A DNA stretch of 64,000 nucleotides from Kitasatospora sp. NBC_01250 (GTDB lineage Bacteria > Actinomycetota > Actinomycetes > Streptomycetales > Streptomycetaceae): the NCBI RefSeq assembly GCF_036226465.1, contig NZ_CP108476.1:6882001-6946000 (forward strand). Reading direction: 5' to 3'. The notes under the pieces were generated by a model. The model was given only the letters and a program-made list of their open reading frames with translations. It did no database searches and was not told where the DNA came from. Below are positions 50,013-57,894 of this stretch, one piece after another (position 1 is the stretch's first letter; each line of letters opens with the position of its first letter). The position numbers and the translations under genes are program-made.

Positions 50013-51223
50013 CGGGCCTCCTTCGAGTCGAGCCTCTTGGGCGGCTCCAGCGGCTCGGTCTCCGGCCGGTGCGCGGGTTCGCCCAACTCCAGGATCCGGT
50101 AGAGCAGTCGGCGCATGTTGGGATTGAAGGCGCCGGGTTCGGAGGAGATCCGGGCCGCGATCGCCGCGTACTCCTCGGGGCGGTACTGCTCGGCAGCGTA
50201 CGCCAGTTGCTCGGTCAGCGGCCGGGTCGGGGACAGGGACGGCGCGGTGCGGGCGAGTTGCGCGCCAGGGGAGTTCTGGTTGACGGTGCGGAACGGGTAC
50301 TGCGAGATCAGGATCGGCGCGCCGGTCATCGTCCCGTAGAGCGTGACCGAACCGTGGTCGCCGAGGATGTAGTCGGCCGCGATCAGCAGCGGTCGCCAGT
50401 CGGACTCCGGTGCCAGCAGCGGCAGCCGCCCGCCCGCGCCGTCGGCCAGCCATGACCTGACCTGCCAACCCCCGTGGCCGGACCAGACATTGGGGTGGAC
50501 GAGCAGTGCGGCCCGGCAGCCCTCGGGCAGTTCGGTGAGCAGCCGGGGCAGCAGCGAGTCGAGCCGGTGGAACGCCGAGCCCAGGCCCCAGGTGGAGCAG
50601 ACCAGGACGAACCGCTCGTCCTCGCGCAGCCCGAGCGCCCGGCGGTAGGCGGCCCGGTGCGGCAGGCCGGCCGCCAGCCGGTCGTAACTGGCGTCGCCCA
50701 CCACCTCGGTGATCGGCAGCGCCTCGGGGCAGGAGTGCGCCAGGGTGTCCAGGTCCTCGCTGTGCGCGACGGCGAAGGCCCGGGGCACCACCTTGCCGTC
50801 CCAGGTCAGGTAGCCGCGGCCGAGGCCCCCGATGCTGCCCTCGGCGGCGTCGCCGCGCCGGGACATCTTGATGTGGCCCGCGCCGTGCGGCAGTCGGACC
50901 AGCGGCCCGCGCAGCTGCTCCATGCCCTGCGAGCCGGCGGTCAGGATCAGGTCGAACTCGGTCGCGACGGCGCGCTCCCAGGGGAGCACGGTGCCGCCCA
51001 GCTCGGCGAGCACCCGTTCGGTGCCGTCGTTGAAGGCGTGCGGGGCGACGGTGAAGACCACGCTGACCCGCAGATCGGCGCGGAAGAGCACGAGCAGGTC
51101 TTTGATCCGCATCCCGTAGACCAGGGTGTGGATGACGACCAGGACCTTCTTGCAGTCGGGTACGGTCGCCCACTGGCCGGGATCGCGGTGCACCGGGCGG
51201 GACGGCGTCTGAACCGACGACAT
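50009..51223 (-). CDS. GT-B/TagF-like transferase of unknown substrate
   Basis: A 404-residue protein with two Rossmann-like halves. The N-terminal half starts KKVLVVIHTLVYGMRIKDLL and contains DLILTAGSQG. The C-terminal half has ERFVLVCSTWGLGSAFHR, LLVHPNVW and ADYILGDHGSVTLYGTMTGA, the last resembling the DYSS segment of CDP-glycerol glycerophosphotransferases. Likely a cytosolic or membrane-associated polymer transferase in a modification pathway, but substrate and partners are unknown. ATG at 51223 with GGGGGA 7 nt upstream. Coupled to the 209-residue gene. Confidence 0.75.
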   Translation of the reverse strand: MSSVQTPSRPVHRDPGQWATVPDCKKVLVVIHTLVYGMRIKDLLVLFRADLRVSVVFTVAPHAFNDGTERVLAELGGTVLPWERAVATEFDLILTAGSQGMEQLRGPLVRLPHGAGHIKMSRRGDAAEGSIGGLGRGYLTWDGKVVPRAFAVAHSEDLDTLAHSCPEALPITEVVGDASYDRLAAGLPHRAAYRRALGLREDERFVLVCSTWGLGSAFHRLDSLLPRLLTELPEGCRAALLVHPNVWSGHGGWQVRSWLADGAGGRLPLLAPESDWRPLLIAADYILGDHGSVTLYGTMTGAPILISQYPFRTVNQNSPGAQLARTAPSLSPTRPLTEQLAYAAEQYRPEEYAAIAARISSEPGAFNPNMRRLLYRILELGEPAHRPETEPLEPPKRLDSKEAR

Positions 51224-51408
51224 GGTCAATTCCCCCTTGAAGCATGGAAGTTCAGCCGCTGTGCGGCGGCCGAAGGAGGCCTTCCTGGGTGGGCTGGCGA
51301 AAGCCCTGCCGGACCCTTGCAGAATTCCTGCACCGCAGGTGCGGTGCGGGCGCGAACCGGTGCGCGGGGGAGGCGAAAGGGTGGTCGGGGAGGCGAAACG
51401 GCGGTCGG

Positions 51409-52368
51409 TCAGCGCGCCGGTGGGGCGCCGGCTGCCGCGCGCAGCTCCTTGAGCCGGGCCACGTCGGCGGCGTGGCCGAAGCCGGGGGCGGCGCTGCGGT
51501 CGGGCGTCTCCAGGATCAGCGGGACCCCGGCGGTGTCCGGGTGCGCGAGCAGCTCGCGGAAGGCGCCTGTGCCGATGTGCCCGTCGCCGATGTTGGCGTG
51601 CTGGTCCTTGCGGGCGCCCACCACGTCCTTGGAGTCGTTGGCGTGGATCAGCCGCAGCCGCCCGGGGCCGATCGCGGCGGTCAGCGCGTCCAGTGCCTGC
51701 CCGACGCCGCCGGGGGCCGCCAGGTCGTGCCCGGCGGCGAAGGCGTGGCAGGTGTCCAGGCAGACCCCGACCCGGGGGTGGTGGTCCAGCGCCTCGGCGT
51801 ACTCGGCCAGCTCCTCCAGCCGGGAGCAGAGCGAGCGGCCCTGTCCGGCGGTGGGTTCCAGCAGCAGCCAGGGCGCGTCCTCGCCGAGGCGGTCCAGCTC
51901 GGCCAGCAGCGGGCGCAGGTCGTCGCGGACCTGGGCCATCGCCTCGGCGCGCCGCGAGGAGCCGTCGGCGGCGGTGCCGACCGCCGAGCCGGTGTGCACG
52001 ACCACGCCGAGCGCGCCGATCGCCCGGCCGCGCAGCAGCGAGTGGCGCAGCGAGGCGGTGGAGCGCTCGCGGGTGGCGGGGCTGTCCGAGCCGAAGTTGA
52101 TCAGGTAGGGGGCGTGCACGTAGGCGGGGATGCCGCGCTCGGCGCAGGCCGCCCTGAAGGCCTCGTCCTGCGCGGGGTCGCCGGCCGGGGTGGCCCAGCC
52201 GCGCGGGTTGGCGACGAAGACCTGCACGGCCTCGCCCCCGATCTGCTCCAGGTAGGCGAGCCCGGTGCCGACCAGCCCGCGCCCGGCCACCGGCACGTGC
52301 GCGCCGATCGGGTTGCGGAGGAGGGCCTGGACGCCTGCCGGGGCACCGGTCTGAGCTGGGGGATTCAC
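51409..52368 (-). CDS. nfo: Deoxyribonuclease IV (AP endonuclease)
   Basis: A 319-residue TIM-barrel endonuclease IV. All metal-ligand blocks of the trinuclear zinc site are present in order: HAPYLINFGS, VVHTGSAVG, LLLEPTAGQG, GVCLDTCHAFAAGHD, LIHANDSK, HANIGDGHIG and LILETP. It cleaves DNA 5' of abasic sites in base-excision repair. Length is normal. The GTG at 52368 was chosen because it begins right before the conserved part; the ATG six codons upstream is an alternative. Single gene on the minus strand after the protease. Confidence 0.93.
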   Translation of the reverse strand: MNPPAQTGAPAGVQALLRNPIGAHVPVAGRGLVGTGLAYLEQIGGEAVQVFVANPRGWATPAGDPAQDEAFRAACAERGIPAYVHAPYLINFGSDSPATRERSTASLRHSLLRGRAIGALGVVVHTGSAVGTAADGSSRRAEAMAQVRDDLRPLLAELDRLGEDAPWLLLEPTAGQGRSLCSRLEELAEYAEALDHHPRVGVCLDTCHAFAAGHDLAAPGGVGQALDALTAAIGPGRLRLIHANDSKDVVGARKDQHANIGDGHIGTGAFRELLAHPDTAGVPLILETPDRSAAPGFGHAADVARLKELRAAAGAPPAR

Positions 52369-52404
52369 CCCACGAGGGTGCCACACCCGCCGCGGGACGA
52401 ACGA

Positions 52405-52440
52405 CCGAGGCCGCCCCCGCAGCAGCGGGGACGGCCTCGG
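52405..52440 (-). terminator. Terminator of the large protease gene
   Basis: CCGAGGCCGCCCCCGC and GCGGGGACGGCCTCGG form a 16-bp stem with one mismatch and an AGCA loop, 34 bp beyond the protease stop. Confidence 0.8.
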
Positions 52441-52473
52441 CCTCTACCGATCAGGCGTCATCGACGCCCGGCA

Positions 52474-55400
52474 TCAGTTGACGGTGTAGCTGTACGGGAT
52501 CTGGGCCAGGACCGACCCGGTGATGCTGAGCGCGCTGTTCGCGACCGGGTTGGAGGCCGGGCCGGAGACCAGGTAGAGCACGCCGTGCACCTGGGTGCCC
52601 TTGGCGCCCTTGGGCGTCAGGGTGATCTGCAGGTTGCCGGTCGCACCGGGCTGGACGGCCACCGGGGTGACGGCCGGCGCGGTGGCGTTGAAGGCGGCGG
52701 CGTACGGGTCACCGGTGCTGGAGGTCAGCGCCGGGTCGAACGCCAGGGTGTGCGCGGAGGCGGACACCGTGGAGCTGCCCGCGGGGGCGCCGGTGGTCGG
52801 GAACGGGCCGATCTGCTGGACGTAGGTGCCCCACAGACCCGGGACGATCGGCTGCGAGGCGCTGCCGCTGTCCTGGACGACCGAGACGGTCGAGCCGTTC
52901 TGCGCCCGCTTCAGGTCGCCGAACAGGTCGGGCGAGGCGGTCGGGCCGCTGAACTCGAGCTGCGCCGGCGTGGTGGAGGCGGCCACCGTGGTCACCTTGT
53001 CGGTGCCCGGGGGAACCATGAAGGTGGGGGTCACGGTGCTGGTGCTCTGCGGCAGCGCGATCGTGGCCGAGGCGCCGATCGGGAGCAGCGGCAGGTCGAC
53101 GCGGTTGTTCAGACGACCGTCGGCCTGCAGCTGCTGCACGGCGGCGGTGTTGTTGGTGTACTGCACGTTGACGGTGACCGGCTTGCCGGCCGCCAGCTTG
53201 GTCTTGGTGTTGTTCGGCAGGCCGGGCGCGGTGGCCTGGTCCTGGTCGAAGGCGACCTGGCCGTTGAAGGTCTGGCCGAGCTCGGCACCGCTGACCGGGT
53301 TGAGCACGTTGAGCACGAACCGCCAGCGGCCGGCGGCCGGGTTGACGGTGGTGGCCGAGACGCCGGCCGCGTAGGAGGCGATGTTGCCGGAACCGTCGAA
53401 GGCGACGTTGGTCTCGGCGTCGATCGGGGTGCCGTTGGGGCTGATCAGCACGCCCTGCATCACCAGGTTCGGGTCCTTGGCGACGGTCACGCCGACGCGC
53501 AGGTCCTTCTTGCCCGCCGGGACGTCGAAGGCCCAGGAGTTGGACTGTGCCGGCGAGGAGCTACGGGCGTTGCCACCGGTGATGGTGCCGGTGAAGGTGC
53601 CGCTGTTGCCGTTGAGCGGGACCAGGCTGCGCAGCACGACCGGGACGCTGGTGGTGGCGCCGTTGGAGCTGGCGACCACGACGTTCTCGGTGGTGTCGCC
53701 GCCGGTGGCCGGGGTGGTCACCTGCACGTGCAGCTTCTTGGTCTCACCGGGCTTGAGGTCGGTGACCTGCGGGCTGACCGAGCCGGCCGGGACCGCGCGC
53801 TGGGTGTAGGTGTCCAGCTGGACCGGGCCGGTGAAGCCGTTGGCGCCGACCGGGGTGTAGAGGATGCCGGTCCAGGTGCCCGCGGCCGGGTGCGGGACGT
53901 CCACGAAGCCGAAGTTGGCCGAGGTGGCGCCGCCCTGCGGACGGGTGTTGGTCTCGTAGCGGCCGGACGGGTCCAGCAGCGTCAGACGGACGACCGGGGT
54001 CACCACGTTGTTGCCGGACTTCTGCGCCGCGCCCTGCCACGCTATTGACGCGCCCAGGCGGTCGGCACCGGTCGGCACGTTGAAGGTGACCTTGTGCGCG
54101 ACCCAGGGAGCGCCGTTGGTGGCGTACGGGAACTGCGGGTCGGTCGAGGAGTTGAGCGCGACCGTCTGCTTCGCGTCGCTCTGCGGCGCGAAGACGCGGG
54201 TCGAGGCGCTCACGGTCTGCGGCTTGGAGCTGGTGTTCACCACGGTGACGTCGGTGGTGTGGTCCGAGCCGGCCTGGCCGGTCACGGTGACCTGGCCGCT
54301 GGTGACCGCGACGGTGCTGCTGTCCTGCGAACCGGCCGGGCTCTGGTAGCCGCGGGCGGCCTCGACGGCGGCACGCACGTTCAGCAGACCGGCGCCCTGC
54401 TCCTCGGCCGGCAGGCCGAGGTCCGCGGCGGTGCCGGTGAGGAACTGCTTGACCAGCGCGGGCTTCGGGGAGGCGCCGTTGTGGCTGTCCCGGTAGGCCT
54501 GGATGACGTCGGCGGCAGCGCCGGCGGTCATCGGGGCGGCCTGGCTGGTGCCGCCGAAGGGCTGGATGCCCGATCCCTGGCCGTTGAAGTTGGTGCAGTC
54601 GGCGTAGGTGTTGTTGTCGGGGGAGCAGAGCGCCCAGTCCGACTCACCCGGGGCGACCAGGTCGATGGTGCGCCCGGCCTGGGTGACACCGCCCGAGGAC
54701 AGCGCCGAGATGCGGTTGTCGGCCCAGGTCCCGTTGGAGAACTGGAAGGCGCCGTAACCGGTCTGCGCGTAGTTCTGGTTGTCCGTCGAGGCACCGGCCG
54801 AGATGACGTTCGGGTCGGTCGCCGGGGTGCCGACGGTGCCGTTGACACCCGCGTCACCGCTGGAGACGGCGACGGTGACGCCCGCGGCGACGGCCATGTC
54901 GTTGAAGAGCGAGATGGTGTCGTGCGCGCCGCTGTCCGGGGTGATGTTGCTGCCGAACGACTCGTTGAGCACGTCGACGTGCGCGACCGAGACCGCGTAG
55001 TCGATCGACTGCAGGATCGCGGAGTTCGGGAGCAGCTCGCCACCGGCCTTGAGGGCGACCAGCGAGGCGCCCGGGGCGATGCCCTCGACGCGGATGTTGC
55101 AGCCGGCCGGCAGCGGGTGGCTCGGGTTCACGAACTTCGACAGGTCGTAGGTCTGGCGGCCCTGGGCGATCATCGCCGAGGCGTCGCCGAAGGCCTCGCC
55201 GCCACCGGAGGGGGCGAAGAAGCCGTCACCCGAGAAGTCCTTGTAGTCCACCACGGCGTGCGAGCCGTCGGGGCGGATGAAGTCCGGGTTGTTGGGGTCC
55301 AGACCGTCGGCGATGTAGGCGACCTTGACGCCCTTGCCGTCGGCGATCTCGTGCGCGCCGGGCTGACCGGGGGTGCTCTCGGCGTGCGTCGAGTACAGCG

Positions 55401-55965
55401 CCTCGGGCTCGAGCAGCGGCTTGGACGGGTCGCTCGGGCAGACCGCGTTCGGGTCGTACGAGTCGCCCTTGGTGTCCGGGGCGGCGACCTTCGCGTTCGA
55501 CGTGCCGCCGGTGGGGGCGGTGGTGCCGGCGGTGTCCTGGTCGGCACCGGGCTTGGGCGCCGGCGGGGCGACCTTGATGGTCTGGTCGTCGACGACCGAG
55601 GCGACGGCCGGGTTGGCGGCCAGCTGCGCCCGCAGGGCGGGGCTGACGGTGGCCGAGAAGGCGTTGCCGACCACGAAGCTCTTGACGTCGGTGCCGCCGG
55701 ACTTCTTCACCTGGTCCAGCAGCGGGGCCTGGGCCTTGGCGGCGTCCTGCTTGCGCGCGTCCAGGTGACCGGCGTCGGCCGGGGTGCTGGAGAGCTGGTC
55801 CTTCAGAATCACGATCACCGGAGCCGGCGCGCCGCTCTCCGAAGCCGCTTGGGCGTTCGGGGCGGGAACTGCCGGGGCGCCCATGGCGTTGGTCCCAAAA
55901 GCGAGGACCACGGATGCGGCGGTGAGGGTGACGGCTGCGAGCTGCGACTTGCGCCAGCCGATCAT
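52474..55965 (-). CDS. Large secreted serine peptidase with S53-like catalytic positions
   Basis: A 1163-residue exported protein. Signal peptide about 1-30; I9-like prodomain 48-135; peptidase core about 205-495; three or more beta-sandwich-like domains to the end. The Ser motif GGTSQAAP (S474) is present, but a subtilisin triad is not. The Asp position reads VAYIADG (A219) and the His position reads EAFGDASAM. That segment offers E257 and D261 spaced by four, and the oxyanion position is SSGDAG (D371), the set used by sedolisin (S53) serine-carboxyl peptidases. Either an S53-type enzyme with an I9-like pro-region or a diverged S8 member. ATG at 55965 with AAGGG 6 nt upstream. Confidence 0.87.
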   Translation of the reverse strand: MIGWRKSQLAAVTLTAASVVLAFGTNAMGAPAVPAPNAQAASESGAPAPVIVILKDQLSSTPADAGHLDARKQDAAKAQAPLLDQVKKSGGTDVKSFVVGNAFSATVSPALRAQLAANPAVASVVDDQTIKVAPPAPKPGADQDTAGTTAPTGGTSNAKVAAPDTKGDSYDPNAVCPSDPSKPLLEPEALYSTHAESTPGQPGAHEIADGKGVKVAYIADGLDPNNPDFIRPDGSHAVVDYKDFSGDGFFAPSGGGEAFGDASAMIAQGRQTYDLSKFVNPSHPLPAGCNIRVEGIAPGASLVALKAGGELLPNSAILQSIDYAVSVAHVDVLNESFGSNITPDSGAHDTISLFNDMAVAAGVTVAVSSGDAGVNGTVGTPATDPNVISAGASTDNQNYAQTGYGAFQFSNGTWADNRISALSSGGVTQAGRTIDLVAPGESDWALCSPDNNTYADCTNFNGQGSGIQPFGGTSQAAPMTAGAAADVIQAYRDSHNGASPKPALVKQFLTGTAADLGLPAEEQGAGLLNVRAAVEAARGYQSPAGSQDSSTVAVTSGQVTVTGQAGSDHTTDVTVVNTSSKPQTVSASTRVFAPQSDAKQTVALNSSTDPQFPYATNGAPWVAHKVTFNVPTGADRLGASIAWQGAAQKSGNNVVTPVVRLTLLDPSGRYETNTRPQGGATSANFGFVDVPHPAAGTWTGILYTPVGANGFTGPVQLDTYTQRAVPAGSVSPQVTDLKPGETKKLHVQVTTPATGGDTTENVVVASSNGATTSVPVVLRSLVPLNGNSGTFTGTITGGNARSSSPAQSNSWAFDVPAGKKDLRVGVTVAKDPNLVMQGVLISPNGTPIDAETNVAFDGSGNIASYAAGVSATTVNPAAGRWRFVLNVLNPVSGAELGQTFNGQVAFDQDQATAPGLPNNTKTKLAAGKPVTVNVQYTNNTAAVQQLQADGRLNNRVDLPLLPIGASATIALPQSTSTVTPTFMVPPGTDKVTTVAASTTPAQLEFSGPTASPDLFGDLKRAQNGSTVSVVQDSGSASQPIVPGLWGTYVQQIGPFPTTGAPAGSSTVSASAHTLAFDPALTSSTGDPYAAAFNATAPAVTPVAVQPGATGNLQITLTPKGAKGTQVHGVLYLVSGPASNPVANSALSITGSVLAQIPYSYTVN

Positions 55966-56290
55966 GAACATCCCTTCGTCTGATAAGACGTCAGGGGGCG
56001 CGGCCAGACCGCGCGTACCGGGGTCGGACGCACGCGTGCTTCTGGAACGCCCGTCCCGACAAGCTCACGCATTTCATCGTGTCGAAGCCCGCCACGACAA
56101 GGGGTTGACACCTGGTGTGGGTTTCGTTAATCGGGGAGTGATGTCCGATAGACGGACAATCGCAGATGGGAGGCCCTGTCACGGCTCGACGCGCCGTGAG
56201 TTTTTTATGAAGATCACAAGATTGTGATGTTTGAACCTCGATGTACGCTGACCGAATGTCAGGTCAAGCAAGAGTAAAGGACGGCCTGAC
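55966..56290. promoter_or_regulatory. Divergent regulatory region with a 16-bp palindrome
   Basis: 325 bp, clearly lower in G+C than the surroundings, between the divergent protease and acyl-CoA ligase genes. ATCACAAGATTGTGAT at 56213-56228 is a perfect 6+6 palindrome. TTGTGA (in its right half) and TACGCT, 16 bp apart, could drive the ligase gene, placing the palindrome over its -35. A TTGACA at 56104-56109 with TAATCG 17 bp on is another plus-strand promoter candidate. No gene seen. Confidence 0.6.
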
Positions 56291-57865
56291 GTGGCGTCAC
56301 GCACAGCTCGCCAGGACATACCCACCGGCATGAACCTGACTCATCCGAGTACCGTTCCGGACGTTTTGCGCCGCTCTGCGGCCCGGGTGCCCGAGCGGAT
56401 CGCACTGCACTTCGCGGACCGCCGCTGGAGCTACCGGGAGCTGGACGCCGCCGTCACCCGGGCCGCCGCCGCACTGCTGGACCGCGGCCTGCGCGCGGGC
56501 GACCGGGTGGCCGCGCTCGGCCGCAACTCCGACGCCTACCTGATCCTCTTCCTCGCCTGCGGCCGGGCCGGGCTGGTGCACGTACCGGTCAACTACAACG
56601 CCACGACGGAGGAATTGCGGTATTTCGTCACCCAGTCCGGCAGCGCCCTGCTGCTGCACGACGCCGACTACACCGCCGCGGCGGCCGCGCTGGACCCGCT
56701 GCCCCGCGCGACCCTGGAGGAGCTGCGCGAGGCGGCCGCCGCGGGGCCGGTCCCCGCGCTCGACGTCCAGGTGCGGGACACCGACCTGGCCCAGCTGCTC
56801 TACACCTCCGGCACCACGGCTGCCCCCAAGGGCGCGATGATGACCCATCGGGCGCTGCTGCACGAGTACCTCTCCGCGATCACCGGCCTCGACCTGACCG
56901 AGCGGGACCGCCCGCTGCACGCGCTGCCGCTCTACCACTCCGCTCAGCTGCACGTCTTCCTGATGCCCCATCTGCTGCTCGGCGCGGAGAACCACCTGGT
57001 CGCCGCCCCCGACCCGGGCGAGCTGCTGGCCCTGCTCGCGGGGGAGCGGCTGACCAGCTTCTTCGCCCCGCCCACCGTCTGGGGCGCCGTCGCCGCCCAC
57101 CCCGACTTCGCCGGCAGCGACCTCGGCGCACTGACCAAGGCCTACTACGGGGCCTCGGTCATGCCCGCCCCCGTGCTCGCCAAGCTCCGTCGGGCGCTGC
57201 CCGGAACCGGCTTCTACAACGCTTTCGGGCAGTCCGAGGCCGGCCCGCTGACCACGGTGCTGCGCCCGGAGGAGCACGCCGAGCGGCCCGACTCGGCCGG
57301 CCGCCCGGTGCTCTTCGTCGAGGTCAAGGTGGTGGACGAGAGCGGCGCCGAGGTCGGCCCGGACGTGGTCGGCGAGGTGCTCTACCGCTCCCCGCAGCTG
57401 TGCACCGGCTACTGGGGCAAGCCCGCCGAGACCGAAGGCGCCTTCCAGGGCGGCTGGTTCCACTCCGGCGACCTGGTGCGGCGCGACGCGCAGGGCTACC
57501 TCTTCGTGGTGGACCGGGTCAAGGACGTGATCAACACCGGTGGTGTGCTGGTCGCCTCCCGACAGGTGGAGGACGTGCTCTACGGGCACCCCGCGGTGGC
57601 CGAGGCGGCCGTGATCGGCGTGCCGCACCCGCGCTGGATCGAGGCGGTGACGGCCGTGGTGGTGCTCCGCGAGCCGGTCGGGCCCGAGCACGAGCCGGCC
57701 CTCGCACAGGAGTTGATCGCCTTCGCGCGCGAGCGGCTGCCCGCCTACAAGACGCCCAAGACGGTGCATTTCGTGGCAGGCCTGCCGAAGAACGCCTCCG
57801 GCAAGCTGCTCAAGCGCGAACTGCGCGAGCGCCTGACCGGATCGGCGGCGGGCTGGACGCGGTAG
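56291..57865 (+). CDS. Acyl-CoA synthetase (AMP-forming, FadD-like)
   Basis: A 524-residue adenylate-forming enzyme. LLYTSGTTAAPKGAMMTH (about 171-188) is the phosphate loop, YNAFGQSEAGP the A5 motif, HSGDLVRRDAQGYL and VKDVINTGGVL the hinge motifs, and KNASGKLLKRELRE carries the C-terminal catalytic Lys. It activates a carboxylic acid to an acyl-CoA via acyl-AMP in the cytosol; medium/long-chain fatty acids are most likely. The GTG at 56291 has AAAGGA 9 nt upstream; the ATG at 56330 is a shorter choice. The palindrome upstream is probably its operator. Confidence 0.92.
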   Translation: MASRTARQDIPTGMNLTHPSTVPDVLRRSAARVPERIALHFADRRWSYRELDAAVTRAAAALLDRGLRAGDRVAALGRNSDAYLILFLACGRAGLVHVPVNYNATTEELRYFVTQSGSALLLHDADYTAAAAALDPLPRATLEELREAAAAGPVPALDVQVRDTDLAQLLYTSGTTAAPKGAMMTHRALLHEYLSAITGLDLTERDRPLHALPLYHSAQLHVFLMPHLLLGAENHLVAAPDPGELLALLAGERLTSFFAPPTVWGAVAAHPDFAGSDLGALTKAYYGASVMPAPVLAKLRRALPGTGFYNAFGQSEAGPLTTVLRPEEHAERPDSAGRPVLFVEVKVVDESGAEVGPDVVGEVLYRSPQLCTGYWGKPAETEGAFQGGWFHSGDLVRRDAQGYLFVVDRVKDVINTGGVLVASRQVEDVLYGHPAVAEAAVIGVPHPRWIEAVTAVVVLREPVGPEHEPALAQELIAFARERLPAYKTPKTVHFVAGLPKNASGKLLKRELRERLTGSAAGWTR

Positions 57866-57894
57866 GAGGGTCCGCCGGCAGGGCCCGCCCGCCC

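Noticed and set aside
52474..55965. Ordinary subtilisin (S8) annotation
   Set aside because: Both the Asp and His positions of the S8 triad are replaced, so the plain label would mislead; kept as a peptidase with S53-like residues.
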